Below, one piece after another: positions 53,286 to 64,000 of a DNA stretch of 64,000 bases. A program made the position numbers and the translations under genes. The notes below the pieces were generated by a model. It saw only the letters and a program-made list of their open reading frames with translations. It was not told the origin of the DNA and searched no databases. Source of the stretch: Chondrus crispus (lineage: Eukaryota > Rhodophyta > Florideophyceae > Gigartinales > Gigartinaceae); assembly GCF_000350225.1 (NCBI RefSeq), contig NW_005178653.1, positions 248,001-312,000 on the forward strand, given 5' to 3'. How positions within the stretch are numbered: position 1 is the first letter of the stretch; each line of letters starts with the position of its first letter.

Positions 53286-53647
53286 AAGTGAAATTTGGGA
53301 GGAGATAGTTGTCTGATGGAACGGTAGGATTTTGCGTACATGATTGATGGGATGATTTTCTTTCGTTATTTGCTTGCAGAGCAGAGATTGGTTCAAAATC
53401 TCATCACATAAGATAACGGTGATATCATGGGGATATTGCTCGCGCGACTATGCCTTTGGGCGAGTGTGGCAGGGTGTCAAGAACGATTGCATTTCATACT
53501 TCGTAAATGGGATGCGAGAGGATCTATAGGATTTACAAAATGATAAGCCGTAGAGCCGGGAATTGAAAGACCCTATGTAGTTTGTGCAAGTATAAACGGA
53601 AAGGTTACAGTAAATTATGTAGCGATCATGACCTGGTGGTTACTGCA

Positions 53648-55001
53648 CTACAGAACATTGCTTTGCAAGGCCCATGAAAGAGAGAGCGAGATTGCTGTAG
53701 TGTAATCACCCCCAGCGACGAGGGGGGTGAGTACTGACAGTTCGGAAAGACCCCGATCGGCGGGAAGATAGAACCACGGCCCACCCACGGTACCGAGCAC
53801 GGGCTCGAGGTAGCGGTGGTAGAGCGGGATCGGGGAGGACGCGCGCACGCGCGAGCGGTTCTACGCCTCGACGCCCCGGAGCGGTACTGGGTGACGATTC
53901 AGTACCGACGGGCGGAGGCGGAGCCCGCTCGTGGGCGTGCTGCGCGCGTCCTCAACCCGCGCGCGGTGCTACTACTAGGTAAAACGGACGGAAGTACCTC
54001 AAAGTAAGCGGGCGGACCAAGGTGGAGGATCCTTGACAAGTCCGTGCTTGTCGTCCTCCACCGCCGGCGGTCCGCTCATATTTAATGTACATTGTAGTCT
54101 ATCATAACTCTACAGTAGTGCCGGTCTACCGACACTGTAACGCTGTCAGCCGGCGGGGCTGACAGTCCACCTGTAGTACGCGTCCCGTACACGTGGATGA
54201 CACGTGTGTACGCGCATGGCTGTAAGGCTCGTTGCCTTACTGTCCTTGATCCAATCCTAATCTAATTTCCGTTTGGGGTTATACCACAATTGCAATCGGG
54301 ATGTTTGTGTTTTCGAACGATGCCGATTCCAAAGAGGCTTCATGGAAGATGTCGCTACACTCTTGATCATATGCTGTTGACGAGAGCCTTGGCCAAATGG
54401 AGCTGAAACGGCGAAGCAAGGGGGCTTTGAAGAGGTTTTCGGCGATTGCGCGACGGTTGGATCGGATGTGCCACAATGTCCAAGACAAAGATCTAAGCAG
54501 CGCAAGATGGCATGACCCGTACGAGCCGAACAAAGGGTGCAGTTTTTGTTCGTCGTATGAATGCATTTCGCACTTGAAGCATAAGCGGCTGATTTTGTTT
54601 CGAAGCTTGCATGCGCCAACAACATGATCAGGGGAGAGGCATCGGTAGCATGCTTTTCTTATGAACTTACACGTGCTTTGGTCGTGGTCTGTATATGTCC
54701 TGGAAGAGGCCTGGCACGTCAAGCACTGTTTGGTTCCCAAGTCGATCAGGTGACGAATCAAGTTCAACGTTTCGTCGGTGTCAATTGTGTGATCGAGTTG
54801 AAAGGGCAATGAGGTGGGTGGCGGTAGTTTGGAAGATGGTATGGTAGGAGTTGGTGAATGGCGCGTAACAAGAGGCTTGCGTGCTTGTGCTTAAGGATGT
54901 TGACGAGATGAAGACTTGAAAAGCTTGAGACCGCTGCTGGTTGAAGGGGTTGGTGCGGAGGCCGATCCCTTGAGCGGTAGAAGTGCTCTAAGTATATTAC
55001 G
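53648..55001 (-). pseudogene. Zinc-knuckle ORF, satellite unit 2 (type b)
   Basis: Same frame and same LTR split as unit 1. Type-b markers: 'LFKAP' and 'PRLSS' where unit 1 has 'LFEAP' and 'PRISS', and Arg for Pro in an overlapping frame near 54300. These markers reappear in unit 4, not in unit 3. Confidence 0.6.
53696..54288 (-). repeat. Solo Gypsy LTR, satellite unit 2
   Basis: Same ends and same ATTGC copies (53691-53695, 54289-54293) as in unit 1. Private change: AGCGACGAG for AACGACGAG near 53714. Near 54209 it has TGTGTACGCGC, as units 3 and 4 do, where unit 1 has TGTGTGCGCGC. Confidence 0.95.
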
Positions 55002-55609
55002 TCATGAAAGTGTGCCCTGCAGAAGCGTTCTTGACCGTCAGAATAACAGAACGGTTCTGACACAAAACGCTTCTGCAAGTACCAAATTCGATGTATGTGC
55101 GAAAACAGAACCGCCAGTGGAACATGCCCCCCATGGCCCCGCCACGCTCGATTTCTCGTTTCCAAATATTCCCGTCCGCAGAACCGTTTTTCGCACATTA
55201 TCACCTCGACCCCCCCATGCGCCCTCTCTGACGCACCCATCCACTCCCCGCACATACAACCAATTCACAATAATGACAAACTTATTTTTTGATTTTTTGG
55301 CACCCCCCAACGCAGGCGCACGAGCAATATTTTTAATTTCAATTTTCTAATCCTTCTGTTCAACTGACCAACCCTTCTGTTCCAACCCGCTATACGCTTC
55401 TGTTTTCACACCTTTTCATTACTACGTACTTACCCATGCGCCCTCATTCAATAGGGCATCCCCTTCCCTTTTGCACGCCATTTCATCAGTCAAATACTAC
55501 CATCAAACTAATACCGCCGCAGTTGCCCCAATACACCTCATTTTAAAATATGCCTCCCTCGAAAACCCATTCTGCAGAGCACCCCTCAATACACAACCGC
55601 ACGGCACGA

Positions 55610-55759
55610 TTTCCCTTCTGTCTGGCAACATTCCTCGAAAAACCGTTCTGCAGGTCACCATTTCCCTCCTGTCTGGCAAAATTCTTCGAAAAACCGTTCT
55701 GCAGGTCACCATTTCCCTCCTGTCCGGCAAAAGTTCTCTAAAGCCCGTTTTGCAGGGCA
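55610..55759 (+). repeat. 51 bp triplication, satellite unit 2
   Basis: Identical in form to unit 1 (CTGGCAACATTCC in the first copy). Units 3 and 4 differ, so for this segment units 1 and 2 pair together. Confidence 0.85.
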
Positions 55760-56359
55760 CCCCCTATGACTAGTACTTCCGTCAGTTCCGGGATTCCAGT
55801 ACGTTTTGGGCATGTGTCAGTGCAGGTACGTAATGACAAAATACGGTTGGTACTGGCTGCATTGAACGAATATGCGTTTTTGGTACTGACTACGGAGCAT
55901 GCCCCAAAACGTATCGGAATGGCCGGTTTTATCCCCTCGCAATTTCCGGTTGAACGATACGGTTTGGGCCGATTTACACGGCGGCACCCCTATACGCACT
56001 GGATTTGCGACATTGCTGTGGGCAATTTCTCACCAAAATTTTGCCGACGGCAGAGCGCAGCCAATAATTTGTCAGTGCGCAAAATTTAATTTCTGCCATG
56101 TCCCATTAGAGGCGCATGAGCAGTATTTTCAACTTCAATTTTATTACGTACTTGTAACGGAGCATGTGCAATACGTCAGAGGCCTCATACGTATGGGAAT
56201 CGCTGGTGTACATACTACATCCAAGTTTAAAGCAAGCAAATGAATACGGCGTACATGATCGTGGGACATCTGCGCTCTAGCTATTTTTAGGCCTAGGGTG
56301 AATATGACACGAAAACCGACTGCCAACCAATTTCCGGGGAGCTGTTTCAGACCCATGCC

Positions 56360-57068
56360 GGGACGTTTTCGAGGGTGCTGTACCGGTACGTTTTGGAGGG
56401 GTGCTGCACAGGTACGTTTTCGACGTGTGCTGAACAGGTACGTTTCGAGTGATGCTGTCCGGGTACGTTTTCGAGAGGTGCTGCACAAGTACGTTTTCGA
56501 GGGGTGCTGTACCGGTACGTTTTCGGGGGGTGCTGCACAGGTACACGATTTCGAGGGGTGCTGTACAGGTACGTTTTCGAGAGGTGCTGCACAGGTACGT
56601 TTTCGAGGGGTGCCGCACAGGTCCGTGTTCGAAGATGCTGCACGGCGTTTTCGAGAGGTGCTGCACAGGTACATTTTCCAGGGGTGCTGTGTCGGTACGT
56701 TTTCGAGGTGTACTGTACAGGTACGTTTTAGAGAGGTGCCCCCCTCCCGCTACGTTTTCGAGGGGTGCTGCACCGGTACGTTTTAGAGAGGTGCCCCCCT
56801 CCCGCTACGTTTTCAAGGGGTGCTGCATCGGTACGTTTTCGAGGGGTGCTGTACCGGTACGTTTTCGAGAGGTGCTGCACAGGTACGTTTTTGGAGGTGG
56901 GCTGTGCCGGTACGTTTTTGAGGGGTGCTGTACAGGTACGCTTTCGAGAGGCGCTGTACCGGTACGTTTTCGAGGGGTGCCGCACAGGTCGGTTTTCGAG
57001 GATGCTGCACAGGTATGTTCTCGAGGCGTACCGTACGGGTACGTTTTCATGGGTGCTCTACTGGTAGA
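56360..57068. repeat. 26 bp minisatellite, block 3 (long form)
   Basis: About 153 bp longer than block 2, with an extra run of units around a CACGGCGTTTTCGAGAGG variant near 56640 and a doubled CCCCTCCCGCTACG segment (near 56745 and 56800). Confidence 0.9.
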
Positions 57069-57429
57069 AGTGAAACGTGGGAGGAGATAGTTGTCTGATG
57101 GAACGGTAGGATTTAGCGTACATGATTGATGGGATGATTTTCTTTCGTTATTTGCTTGCAGAGCAGAGATTGGTTCAAAATCTCATCACATAAGATAACG
57201 GTGATATCATGGGGATATTGCTCGCGCGACTATGCCTTTGGGCGAGTGTCGCAGGGTGTCAAGAACGATTGCATTTCATACTTCGTAAATGGGATGCGAG
57301 AGGATCTATAGGATTTACAAAATGATAAGCCGTAGAGCCGGGAATTGAAAGACCCTATGTAGTTTGTGCAAGTATAAACGGAAAGGTTACAGTAAATTAT
57401 GTAGCGATCATGACCTGGTGGTTACTGCA

Positions 57430-58783
57430 CTACAGAACATTGCTTTGCAAGGCCCATGAAAGAGAGAGCGAGATTGCTGTAGTGTAATCACCCCCAACGA
57501 CGAGGGGGGTGAGTACTGACAGTTCGGAAAGACCCCGATCGGCGGGAAGATAGAACCACGGCCCACCCACGGTACCGAGCACGGGCTCGAGGTAGCGGTG
57601 GTAGAGCGGGATCGGGGAGGACGCGCGCACGCGCGAGCGGTTCTACGCCTCGACGCCCTGGAGCGGTACTGGGTGACGATTCAGTACCGACGGGCGGAGG
57701 CGGAGCCCGCTCGTGGGCGTGCTGCGCGCGTCCTCAACCCGCGCGCGGTGCTACTACTAGGTAAAACGGACGGAAGTACCTCAAAGTAAGCGGGCGGACC
57801 AAGGTGGAGGATCCTTGACAAGTCGGTGCTTGTCGTCCTCCACCGCCGGCGGTCCGCTCATATTTAATGTACATTGTAGTCTATCATAACTCTACAGTAG
57901 TGCCGGTCTACCGACACTGTAACGCTGTCAGCCGGCGGGGCTGACAGTCCACCTGTAGTACGCGTCCCGTACACGTGGATGACACGTGTGTACGCGCATG
58001 GCTGTAAGGCTCGTTGCCTTACTGTCCTTGATCCAATCCTAATCTAATTTCCGTTTGGGGTTATACCACAATTGCAATCGGGATGTTTGTGTTTTCGAAG
58101 GATGCCGATTCCAAAGAGGCTTCATGGAAGATGTCGCTACACTCTTGATCATATGCTGTTGACGAGATCCTTGGCCAAATGGAGCTGAAACGGCGAAGCA
58201 AGGGGGCTTCGAAGAGGTTTTCGGCGATTGCGCGACGGTTGGATCGGATGTGCCACAATGTCCAAGACAAAGATCTAAGCAGCGCAAGATCGCATGACCC
58301 GTACGAGCCGAACAAAGGGTGCAGTTTTTGTTCGTCGTATGAATGCATTTCGCACTTGAAGCATAAGCGGCTGATTTTGTTTCGAAGCTTGCATGCGCCA
58401 ACAACATGATCAGGGGAGAGGCATCGGTAGCATGCTTTTCTTATGAACTTACACGTGCTTTGGTCGTGGTCTGTATATGTCCTGGAAGAGGCCTGGCACG
58501 TCAAGCACTGTTTGGTTCCCAAGTCGATCAGGTGACGAATCAAGTTCAACGTTTCGTCGGTGTCAATTGTGTGATCGAGTTGAAAGGGCAATGAGGTGGG
58601 TGGCGGTAGTTTGGAAGATGGTATGGTAGGAGTTGGTGAATGGCGCGTAACAAGAGGCTTGCGTGCTTGTGCTTGAGGATGTTGACGAGATGAAGACTTG
58701 AAAAGCTTGAGACCGCTGCTGGTTGAAGGGGTTGGTGCGGAGGCCGATCCCTTGAGCGGTAGAAGTGCTCTAAGTATATTACG
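57430..58783 (-). pseudogene. Zinc-knuckle ORF, satellite unit 3 (type a)
   Basis: Carries the type-a markers of unit 1 ('LFEAP', 'PRISS'). It also has 'GSCDLALL' in place of 'GSCHLALL', a change shared with unit 4 only. Confidence 0.6.
57478..58070 (-). repeat. Solo Gypsy LTR, satellite unit 3
   Basis: ATTGC at 57473-57477 and 58071-58075. The stem loop reads TCGGTG here and in unit 4 (GACAAG and CTTGTC arms unchanged). Private change CGCCCTGGAG near 57655. Confidence 0.95.
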
Positions 58784-59391
58784 TCATGAAAGTGTGCCCT
58801 GCAGAAGCGTTCTTGGCCGTCAGAATAACAGAACGGTTCTGACACAAAACGCTTCTGCAAGTACCAAATTCGATGTATGTGCGAAAACAGAACCGCCAGT
58901 GGAACATGCCCCCCATGGCCCCGCCACGCTCGATTTCTCGTTTCCAAATATTCCCGTCTGCAGAACCGTTTTTCGCACATTATCACGTCGACCCCCCCAT
59001 GCGCCCTCTCTGACGCACCCATCCACTCCCCGCACATACAACCAATTCACAATAATGACAAACTTATTTTTTGATTTTTTGGCACCCCCCAACGCAGGCG
59101 CACGAGCAATATTTTTAATTTCAATTTTCTAATCCTTCTGTTCAACTGACCAACCCTTCTGTTCCAACCCGCTATACGCTTCTGTTTTCACACCTTTTCA
59201 TTACTACGTACTTACCCATGCGCCCTCATTCAATAGGGCATCCCCTTCCCTTTTGCACGCCATTTCATCAGTCAAATACTACCATCAAACTAATACCGCC
59301 GCAGTTGCCCCAATACACCTCATTTTAAAATATGCCTCCCTCGAAAACCCATTCTGCAGAGCACCCCTCAATACACAACCGCACGGCACGA

Positions 59392-59541
59392 TTTCCCTTC
59401 TGTCTGGCAAAATTCCTCGAAAAACCGTTCTGCAGGTCACGATTTCCCTCCTGTCTGCCGAAATTCTTCGAAAAACCGTTTTGCAGGTCACGATTTCCCT
59501 CCTGTCCGGCAAAAATTCTCTAAAGCCCGTTTTGCAGGGCA
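59392..59541 (+). repeat. 51 bp triplication, satellite unit 3
   Basis: Variant form with CTGCCGAAATTC in the second copy, shared with unit 4. Confidence 0.85.
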
Positions 59542-60141
59542 CCCCCTATGACTAGTACTTCCGACAGTTCCGGGATTCCAGTACGTTTTGGGCATGTGTC
59601 AGTGCAGGTACGTAATGACAAAATACGGTTGGTACTGGCTGCATTGAACGAATATGCGTTTTTGGTACTGACTACGGAGCATGCCCCAAAACGTATCGGA
59701 ATGGCCGGTTTTATCCCCTCGCAATTTCCGGTTGAACGATACGGTTTGGGCCGATTTACACGGCGGCACCCCTATACGCGCTGGATTTGCGACACTGCTG
59801 TGGGCAATTTCTCACCAAAATTTTGCCGACGGCAGAGCGCAGCCAATAATTTGTCAGTGCGCAAAATTTAATTTCTGCCGTGTCCCATTAGAGGCGCATG
59901 AGCAGTATTTTCAACTTCAATTTTATTACGTACTTGTAACGGAGCATGTGCAATACGTCAGAGGCCTCATACGTATGGGAATCGCTGGTGTACATACTAC
60001 ATCCAAGTTTAAAGCAAGCAAATGAATACGGCGTACATGATCGTGGGACATCTGCGCTCTAGCTATTTTTAGGCCTAGGGTGAATATGACACGAAAACCG
60101 ACTGCCAACCAATTTCCGGGGAGCTGTTTCAGACCCATGCC

Positions 60142-60850
60142 GGGACGTTTTCGAGGGTGCTGTACCGGTACGTTTTGGAGGGGTGCTGCACAGGTACGTT
60201 TTCGACGTGTGCTGAACAGGTACGTTTCGAGTGATGCTGTCCGGGTACGTTTTCGAGAGGTGCTGCACAAGTACGTTTTCGAGGGGTGCTGTACCGGTAC
60301 GTTTTCGGGGGGTGCTGCACAGGTACACGATTTCGAGGGGTGCTGTACAGGTACGTTTTCGAGAGGTGCTGCACAGGTACGTTTTCGAGGGGTGCCGCAC
60401 AGGTCCGTGTTCGAAGATGCTGCACGGCGTTTTCGAGAGGTGCTGCACAGGTACATTTTCCAGGGGTGCTGTGTCGGTACGTTTTCGAGGTGTACTGTAC
60501 AGGTACGTTTTAGAGAGGTGCCCCCCTCCCGCTACGTTTTCGAGGGGTGCTGCACCGGTACGTTTTAGAGAGGTGCCCCCCTCCCGCTACGTTTTCAAGG
60601 GGTGCTGCACCGGTACGTTTTCGAGGGGTGCTGTACCGGTACGTTTTCGAGAGGTGCTGCACAGGTACGTTTTTGGAGGTGGGCTGTGCCGGTACGTTTT
60701 TGAGGGGTGCTGTACAGGTACGCTTTCGAGAGGCGCTGTACCGGTACGTTTTCGAGGGGTGCCGCACAGGTCGGTTTTCGAGGATGCTGCACAGGTATGT
60801 TCTCGAGGCGTACCGTACGGGTACGTTTTCATGGGTGCTGTACTGGTAGA
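60142..60850. repeat. 26 bp minisatellite, block 4 (long form)
   Basis: Nearly identical to block 3, with isolated changes such as GCACCGG for GCATCGG near 60610. Confidence 0.9.
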
Positions 60851-61211
60851 AGTGAAACGTGGGAGGAGATAGTTGTCTGATGGAACGGTAGGATTTTGCG
60901 TACATGATTGATGGGATGATTTTCTTTCGTTATTTGCTTGCAGAGCAGAGATTGGTTCAAAATCTCATCACATAAGATAACGGTGATATCATGGGGATAT
61001 TGCTCGCGCGACTATGCCTTTGGGCGAGTGTCGCAGGGTGTCAAGAACGATTGCATTTCATACTTCGTAAATGGGATGCGAGAGGATCTATAGGATTTAC
61101 AAAATGATAAGCCGTAGAGCCGGGAATTGAAAGACCCTATGTAGTTTGTGCAAGTATAAACGGAAAGGTTACAGTAAATTATGTAGCGATCATGACCTGG
61201 TGGTTACTGCA

Positions 61212-62565
61212 CTACAGAACATTGCTTTGCAAGGCCCATGAAAGAGAGAGCGAGATTGCTGTAGTGTAATCACCCCCAACGACGAGGGGGGTGAGTACTG
61301 ACAGTTCGGAAAGACCCCGATCGGCGGGAAGATAGAACCACGGCCCACCCACGGTACCGAGCACGGGCTCGAGGTAGCGGTGGTAGAGCGGGATCGGGGA
61401 GGACGCGCGCACGCGCGAGCGGTTCTACGCCTCGACGCCCCGGAGCGGTACTGGGTGACGATTCAGTACCGACGGGCGGAGGCGGAGCCCGCTCGTGGGC
61501 GTGCTGCGCGCGTCCTCAACCCGCGCGCGGTGCTACTACTAGGTAAAACGGACGGAAGTACCTCAAAGTAAGCGGGCGGACCAAGGTGGAGGATCCTTGA
61601 CAAGTCGGTGCTTGTCGTCCTCCACCGCCGGCGGTCCGCTCATATTTAATGTACATTGTAGTCTATCATAACTCTACAGTAGTGCCGGTCTACCGACACT
61701 GTAACGCTGTCAGCCGGCGGGGCTGACAGTCCACCTGTAGTACGCGTCCCGTACACGTGGATGACACGTGTGTACGCGCATGGCTGTAAGGCTCGTTGCC
61801 TTACTGTCCTTGATCCAATCCTAATCTAATTTCCGTTTGGGGTTATACCACAATTGCAATCGGGATGTTTGTGTTTTCGAACGATGCCGATTCCAAAGAG
61901 GCTTCATGGAAGATGTCGCTACACTCTTGATCATATGCTGTTGACGAGAGCCTTGGCCAAATGGAGCTGAAACGGCGAAGCAAGGGGGCTTTGAAGAGGT
62001 TTTCGGCGATTGCGCGACGGTTGGATCGGATGTGCCACAATGTCCAAGACAAAGATCTAAGCAGCGCAAGATCGCATGACCCGTACGAGCCGAACAAAGG
62101 GTGCAGTTTTTGTTCGTCGTATGAATGCATTTCGCACTTGAAGCATAAGCGGCTGATTTTGTTTCGAAGCTTGCATGCGCCAACAACATGATCAGGGGAG
62201 AGGCATCGGTAGCATGCTTTTCTTATGAACTTACACGTGCTTTGGTCGTGGTCTGTATATGTCCTGGAAGAGGCCTGGCACGTCAAGCACTGTTTGGTTC
62301 CCAAGTCGATCAGGTGACGAATCAAGTTCAACGTTTCGTCGGTGTCAATTGTGTGATCGAGTTGAAAGGGCAATGAGGTGGGTGGCGGTAGTTTGGAAGA
62401 TGGTATGGTAGGAGTTGGTGAATGGCGCGTAACAAGAGGCTTGCGTGCTTGTGCTTGAGGATGTTGACGAGATGAAGACTTGAAAAGCTTGAGACCGCTG
62501 CTGGTTGAAGGGGTTGGTGCGGAGGCCGATCCCTTGAGCGGTAGAAGTGCTCTAAGTATATTACG
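61212..62565 (-). pseudogene. Zinc-knuckle ORF, satellite unit 4 (type b)
   Basis: Type-b markers of unit 2 ('LFKAP', 'PRLSS') combined with 'GSCDLALL' of unit 3. Confidence 0.6.
61260..61852 (-). repeat. Solo Gypsy LTR, satellite unit 4
   Basis: ATTGC at 61255-61259 and 61853-61857; loop variant TCGGTG as in unit 3. Confidence 0.95.
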
Positions 62566-63173
62566 TCATGAAAGTGTGCCCTGCAGAAGCGTTCTTGACC
62601 GTCAGAATAACAGAACGGTTCTGACACAAAACGCTTCTGCAAGTACCAAATTCGATGTATGTGCGAAAACAGAACCGCCAGTGGAACATGCCCCCCATGG
62701 CCCCGCCACGCTCGATTTCTCGTTTCCAAATATTCCCGTCCGCAGAACCGTTTTTCGCACATTATCACCTCGACCCCCCCATGCGCCCTCTCTGACGCAC
62801 CCATCCACTCCCCACACATACAACCAATTCACAATAATGACAAACTTATTTTTTGATTTTTTGGCACCCCCCAACGCAGGCGCACGAGCAATATTTTTAA
62901 TTTCAATTTTCTAATCCTTCTGTTCAACTGACCAACCCTTCTGTTCCAACCCGCTATACGCTTCTGTTTTCACACCTTTTCATTACTACGTACTTACCCA
63001 TGCGCCCTCATTCAATAGGGCATCCCCTTCCCTTTTGCACGCCATTTCATCAGTCAAATACTACCATCAAACTAATACCGCCGCAGTTGCCCCAATACAC
63101 CTCATTTTAAAATATGCCTCCCTCGAAAACCCATTCTGCAGAGCACCCCTCAATACACAACCGCACGGCACGA

Positions 63174-63323
63174 TTTCCCTTCTGTCTGGCAAAATTCCTC
63201 GAAAACCCGTTCTGCAGGTCACGATTTCCCTCCTGTCTGCCGAAATTCTTCGAAAAACCGTTTTGCAGGTCACGATTTCCCTCCTGTCCGGCAAAAATTC
63301 TCTAAAGCCCGTTTTGCAGGGCA
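63174..63323 (+). repeat. 51 bp triplication, satellite unit 4
   Basis: As unit 3, with a private CGAAAACCCG for CGAAAAACCG in the first copy. Confidence 0.85.
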
Positions 63324-63923
63324 CCCCCTATGACTAGTACTTCCGACAGTTCCGGGATTCCAGTACGTTTTGGGCATGTGTCAGTGCAGGTACGTAATGA
63401 CAAAATACGGTTGGTACTGGCTGCATTGAACGAATATGCGTTTTTGGTACTGACTACGGAGCATGCCCCAAAACGTATCGGAATGGCCGGTTTTATCCCC
63501 TCGCAATTTCCGGTTGAACGATACGGTTTGGGCCGATTTACACGGCGGCACCCCTATACGCGCTGGATTTGGGACATTGCTGTGGGCAATTTCTCACCAA
63601 AATTTTGCCGACGGCAGAGCGCAGCCAATAATTTGTCAGTGCGCAAAATTTAATTTCTGCCATGTCCCATTAGAGGCGCATGAGCAGTATTTTCAACTTC
63701 AATTTTATTACGTACTTGTAACGGAGCATGTGCAATACGTCAGAGGCCTCATACGTATGGGAATCGCTGGTGTACATACTACATCCAAGTTTAAAGCAAG
63801 CAAATGAATACGGCGTACATGATCGTGGGACATCTGCGCTCTAGCTATTTTTAGGCCTAGGGTGAATATGACACGAAAACCGACTGCCAACCAATTTCCG
63901 GGGAGCTGTTTCAGACCCATGCC

Positions 63924-64000
63924 GGGACGTTTTCGAGGGTGCTGTACCGGTACGTTTTGGAGGGGTGCTGCACAGGTACGTTTTCGACGTGTGCTGAACA
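63924..64000. repeat. 26 bp minisatellite, block 5, cut by the window end
   Basis: The array continues past base 64000, in the block 3/4 phase (GTGCTGAACA). Confidence 0.85.

Larger units (their letters stand above)
49077..64000. repeat. Macrosatellite array, units of 3629 and 3782 bp, runs off the window
   Basis: Landmarks recur at fixed offsets: solo LTR starts are 50067, 53696, 57478 and 61260, so the spacings are 3629, 3782 and 3782 bp. The 153 bp difference lies in the minisatellite block (about six 26 bp units). Each unit reads: minisatellite, about 1 kb of unique DNA including a solo LTR, a zinc-knuckle ORF on the minus strand, a 51 bp triplication, an inverted repeat, and the next minisatellite. 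Units are very similar, with few substitutions. The left end is cut by the Gypsy LTR; the right end is beyond the window. Confidence 0.95.

Noticed and set aside
49089..60872. Repetitive open frames of 129-213 aa over the 26 bp minisatellite
   Set aside because: Three 26 bp units equal 78 bp, so frames stay open automatically on both strands.

Overview
The window is eukaryotic nuclear DNA. It has spliceosomal introns (GT...AG, 81-91 bp), LTR retrotransposons, a piggyBac-type DNA transposon and long tandem satellites. I see no rRNA, tRNA, operon or CRISPR array. The species cannot be fixed from the sequence; a GC-rich alga (for instance a red alga) or another protist or fungus would fit, but that is only a guess.

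Layout. (1) 0.1-5.2 kb is host-like: a spliced gene for a secreted protein with two CAP domains and a long Ser/Pro/Thr-rich tail, a second spliced single-CAP gene, and an inverted, frameshifted CAP pseudogene. (2) 5.5-7.4 kb is a 1.9 kb non-autonomous Copia-like element (97 bp LTRs, Gag plus a protease remnant, TSD GACCT). (3) 7.6-8.6 kb is the 5' half of a dead piggyBac transposase gene, cut by a Gypsy LTR. (4) 8.6-16.1 kb is Gypsy copy 1 (5' LTR, PBS, broken gag and pol), with a 938 bp solo-LTR-like insertion in gag. (5) 16.1-18.8 kb holds unassigned DNA and a palindromic minisatellite with a higher-order period of about 222 bp, then a polypurine tract and the LTR of another Gypsy subfamily. 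(6) 19.3-20.9 kb is the RNase H/integrase remnant of a second Gypsy lineage. (7) 21.7-24.8 kb is a second, inverted piggyBac copy with a solo Gypsy LTR at the same site as in copy 1. (8) 24.8-32.9 kb is a Copia element of about 8 kb inserted in that piggyBac. Its 5' LTR is itself split by an 1129 bp solo-LTR-like insertion, and it carries an unusual zinc-finger ORF. (9) 32.9-34.5 kb is duplicated flank plus unassigned DNA. (10) 34.5-49.1 kb is one 14.6 kb Gypsy chromovirus on the minus strand: two 674 bp LTRs, intact gag, pol with a chromodomain, and an extra 5.8 kb module between two copies of the polypurine tract. That module carries an 875 aa ORF antisense to the element. (11) 49.1 kb to the window end is a macrosatellite with 3629/3782 bp periods. 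Every unit holds a 26 bp minisatellite, the same solo Gypsy LTR with TSD ATTGC, and an ORF with zinc knuckles truncated by that LTR.

How it fits together. Most of the window is a nested record of transposition. Target-site duplications and empty sites inside the window give the order of events: piggyBac first, then the Gypsy LTR in it, then duplication of the block, then the Copia insertion in one copy and the small Gag-only element in the flank of the other. In the satellite, the solo LTR was in place before amplification. The most novel-looking items are the antisense-ORF module of the large Gypsy element, the palindromic higher-order minisatellite, the LTR-bearing macrosatellite and the zinc-finger ORF of the Copia element. 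The CAP cluster is the only convincing host gene content.
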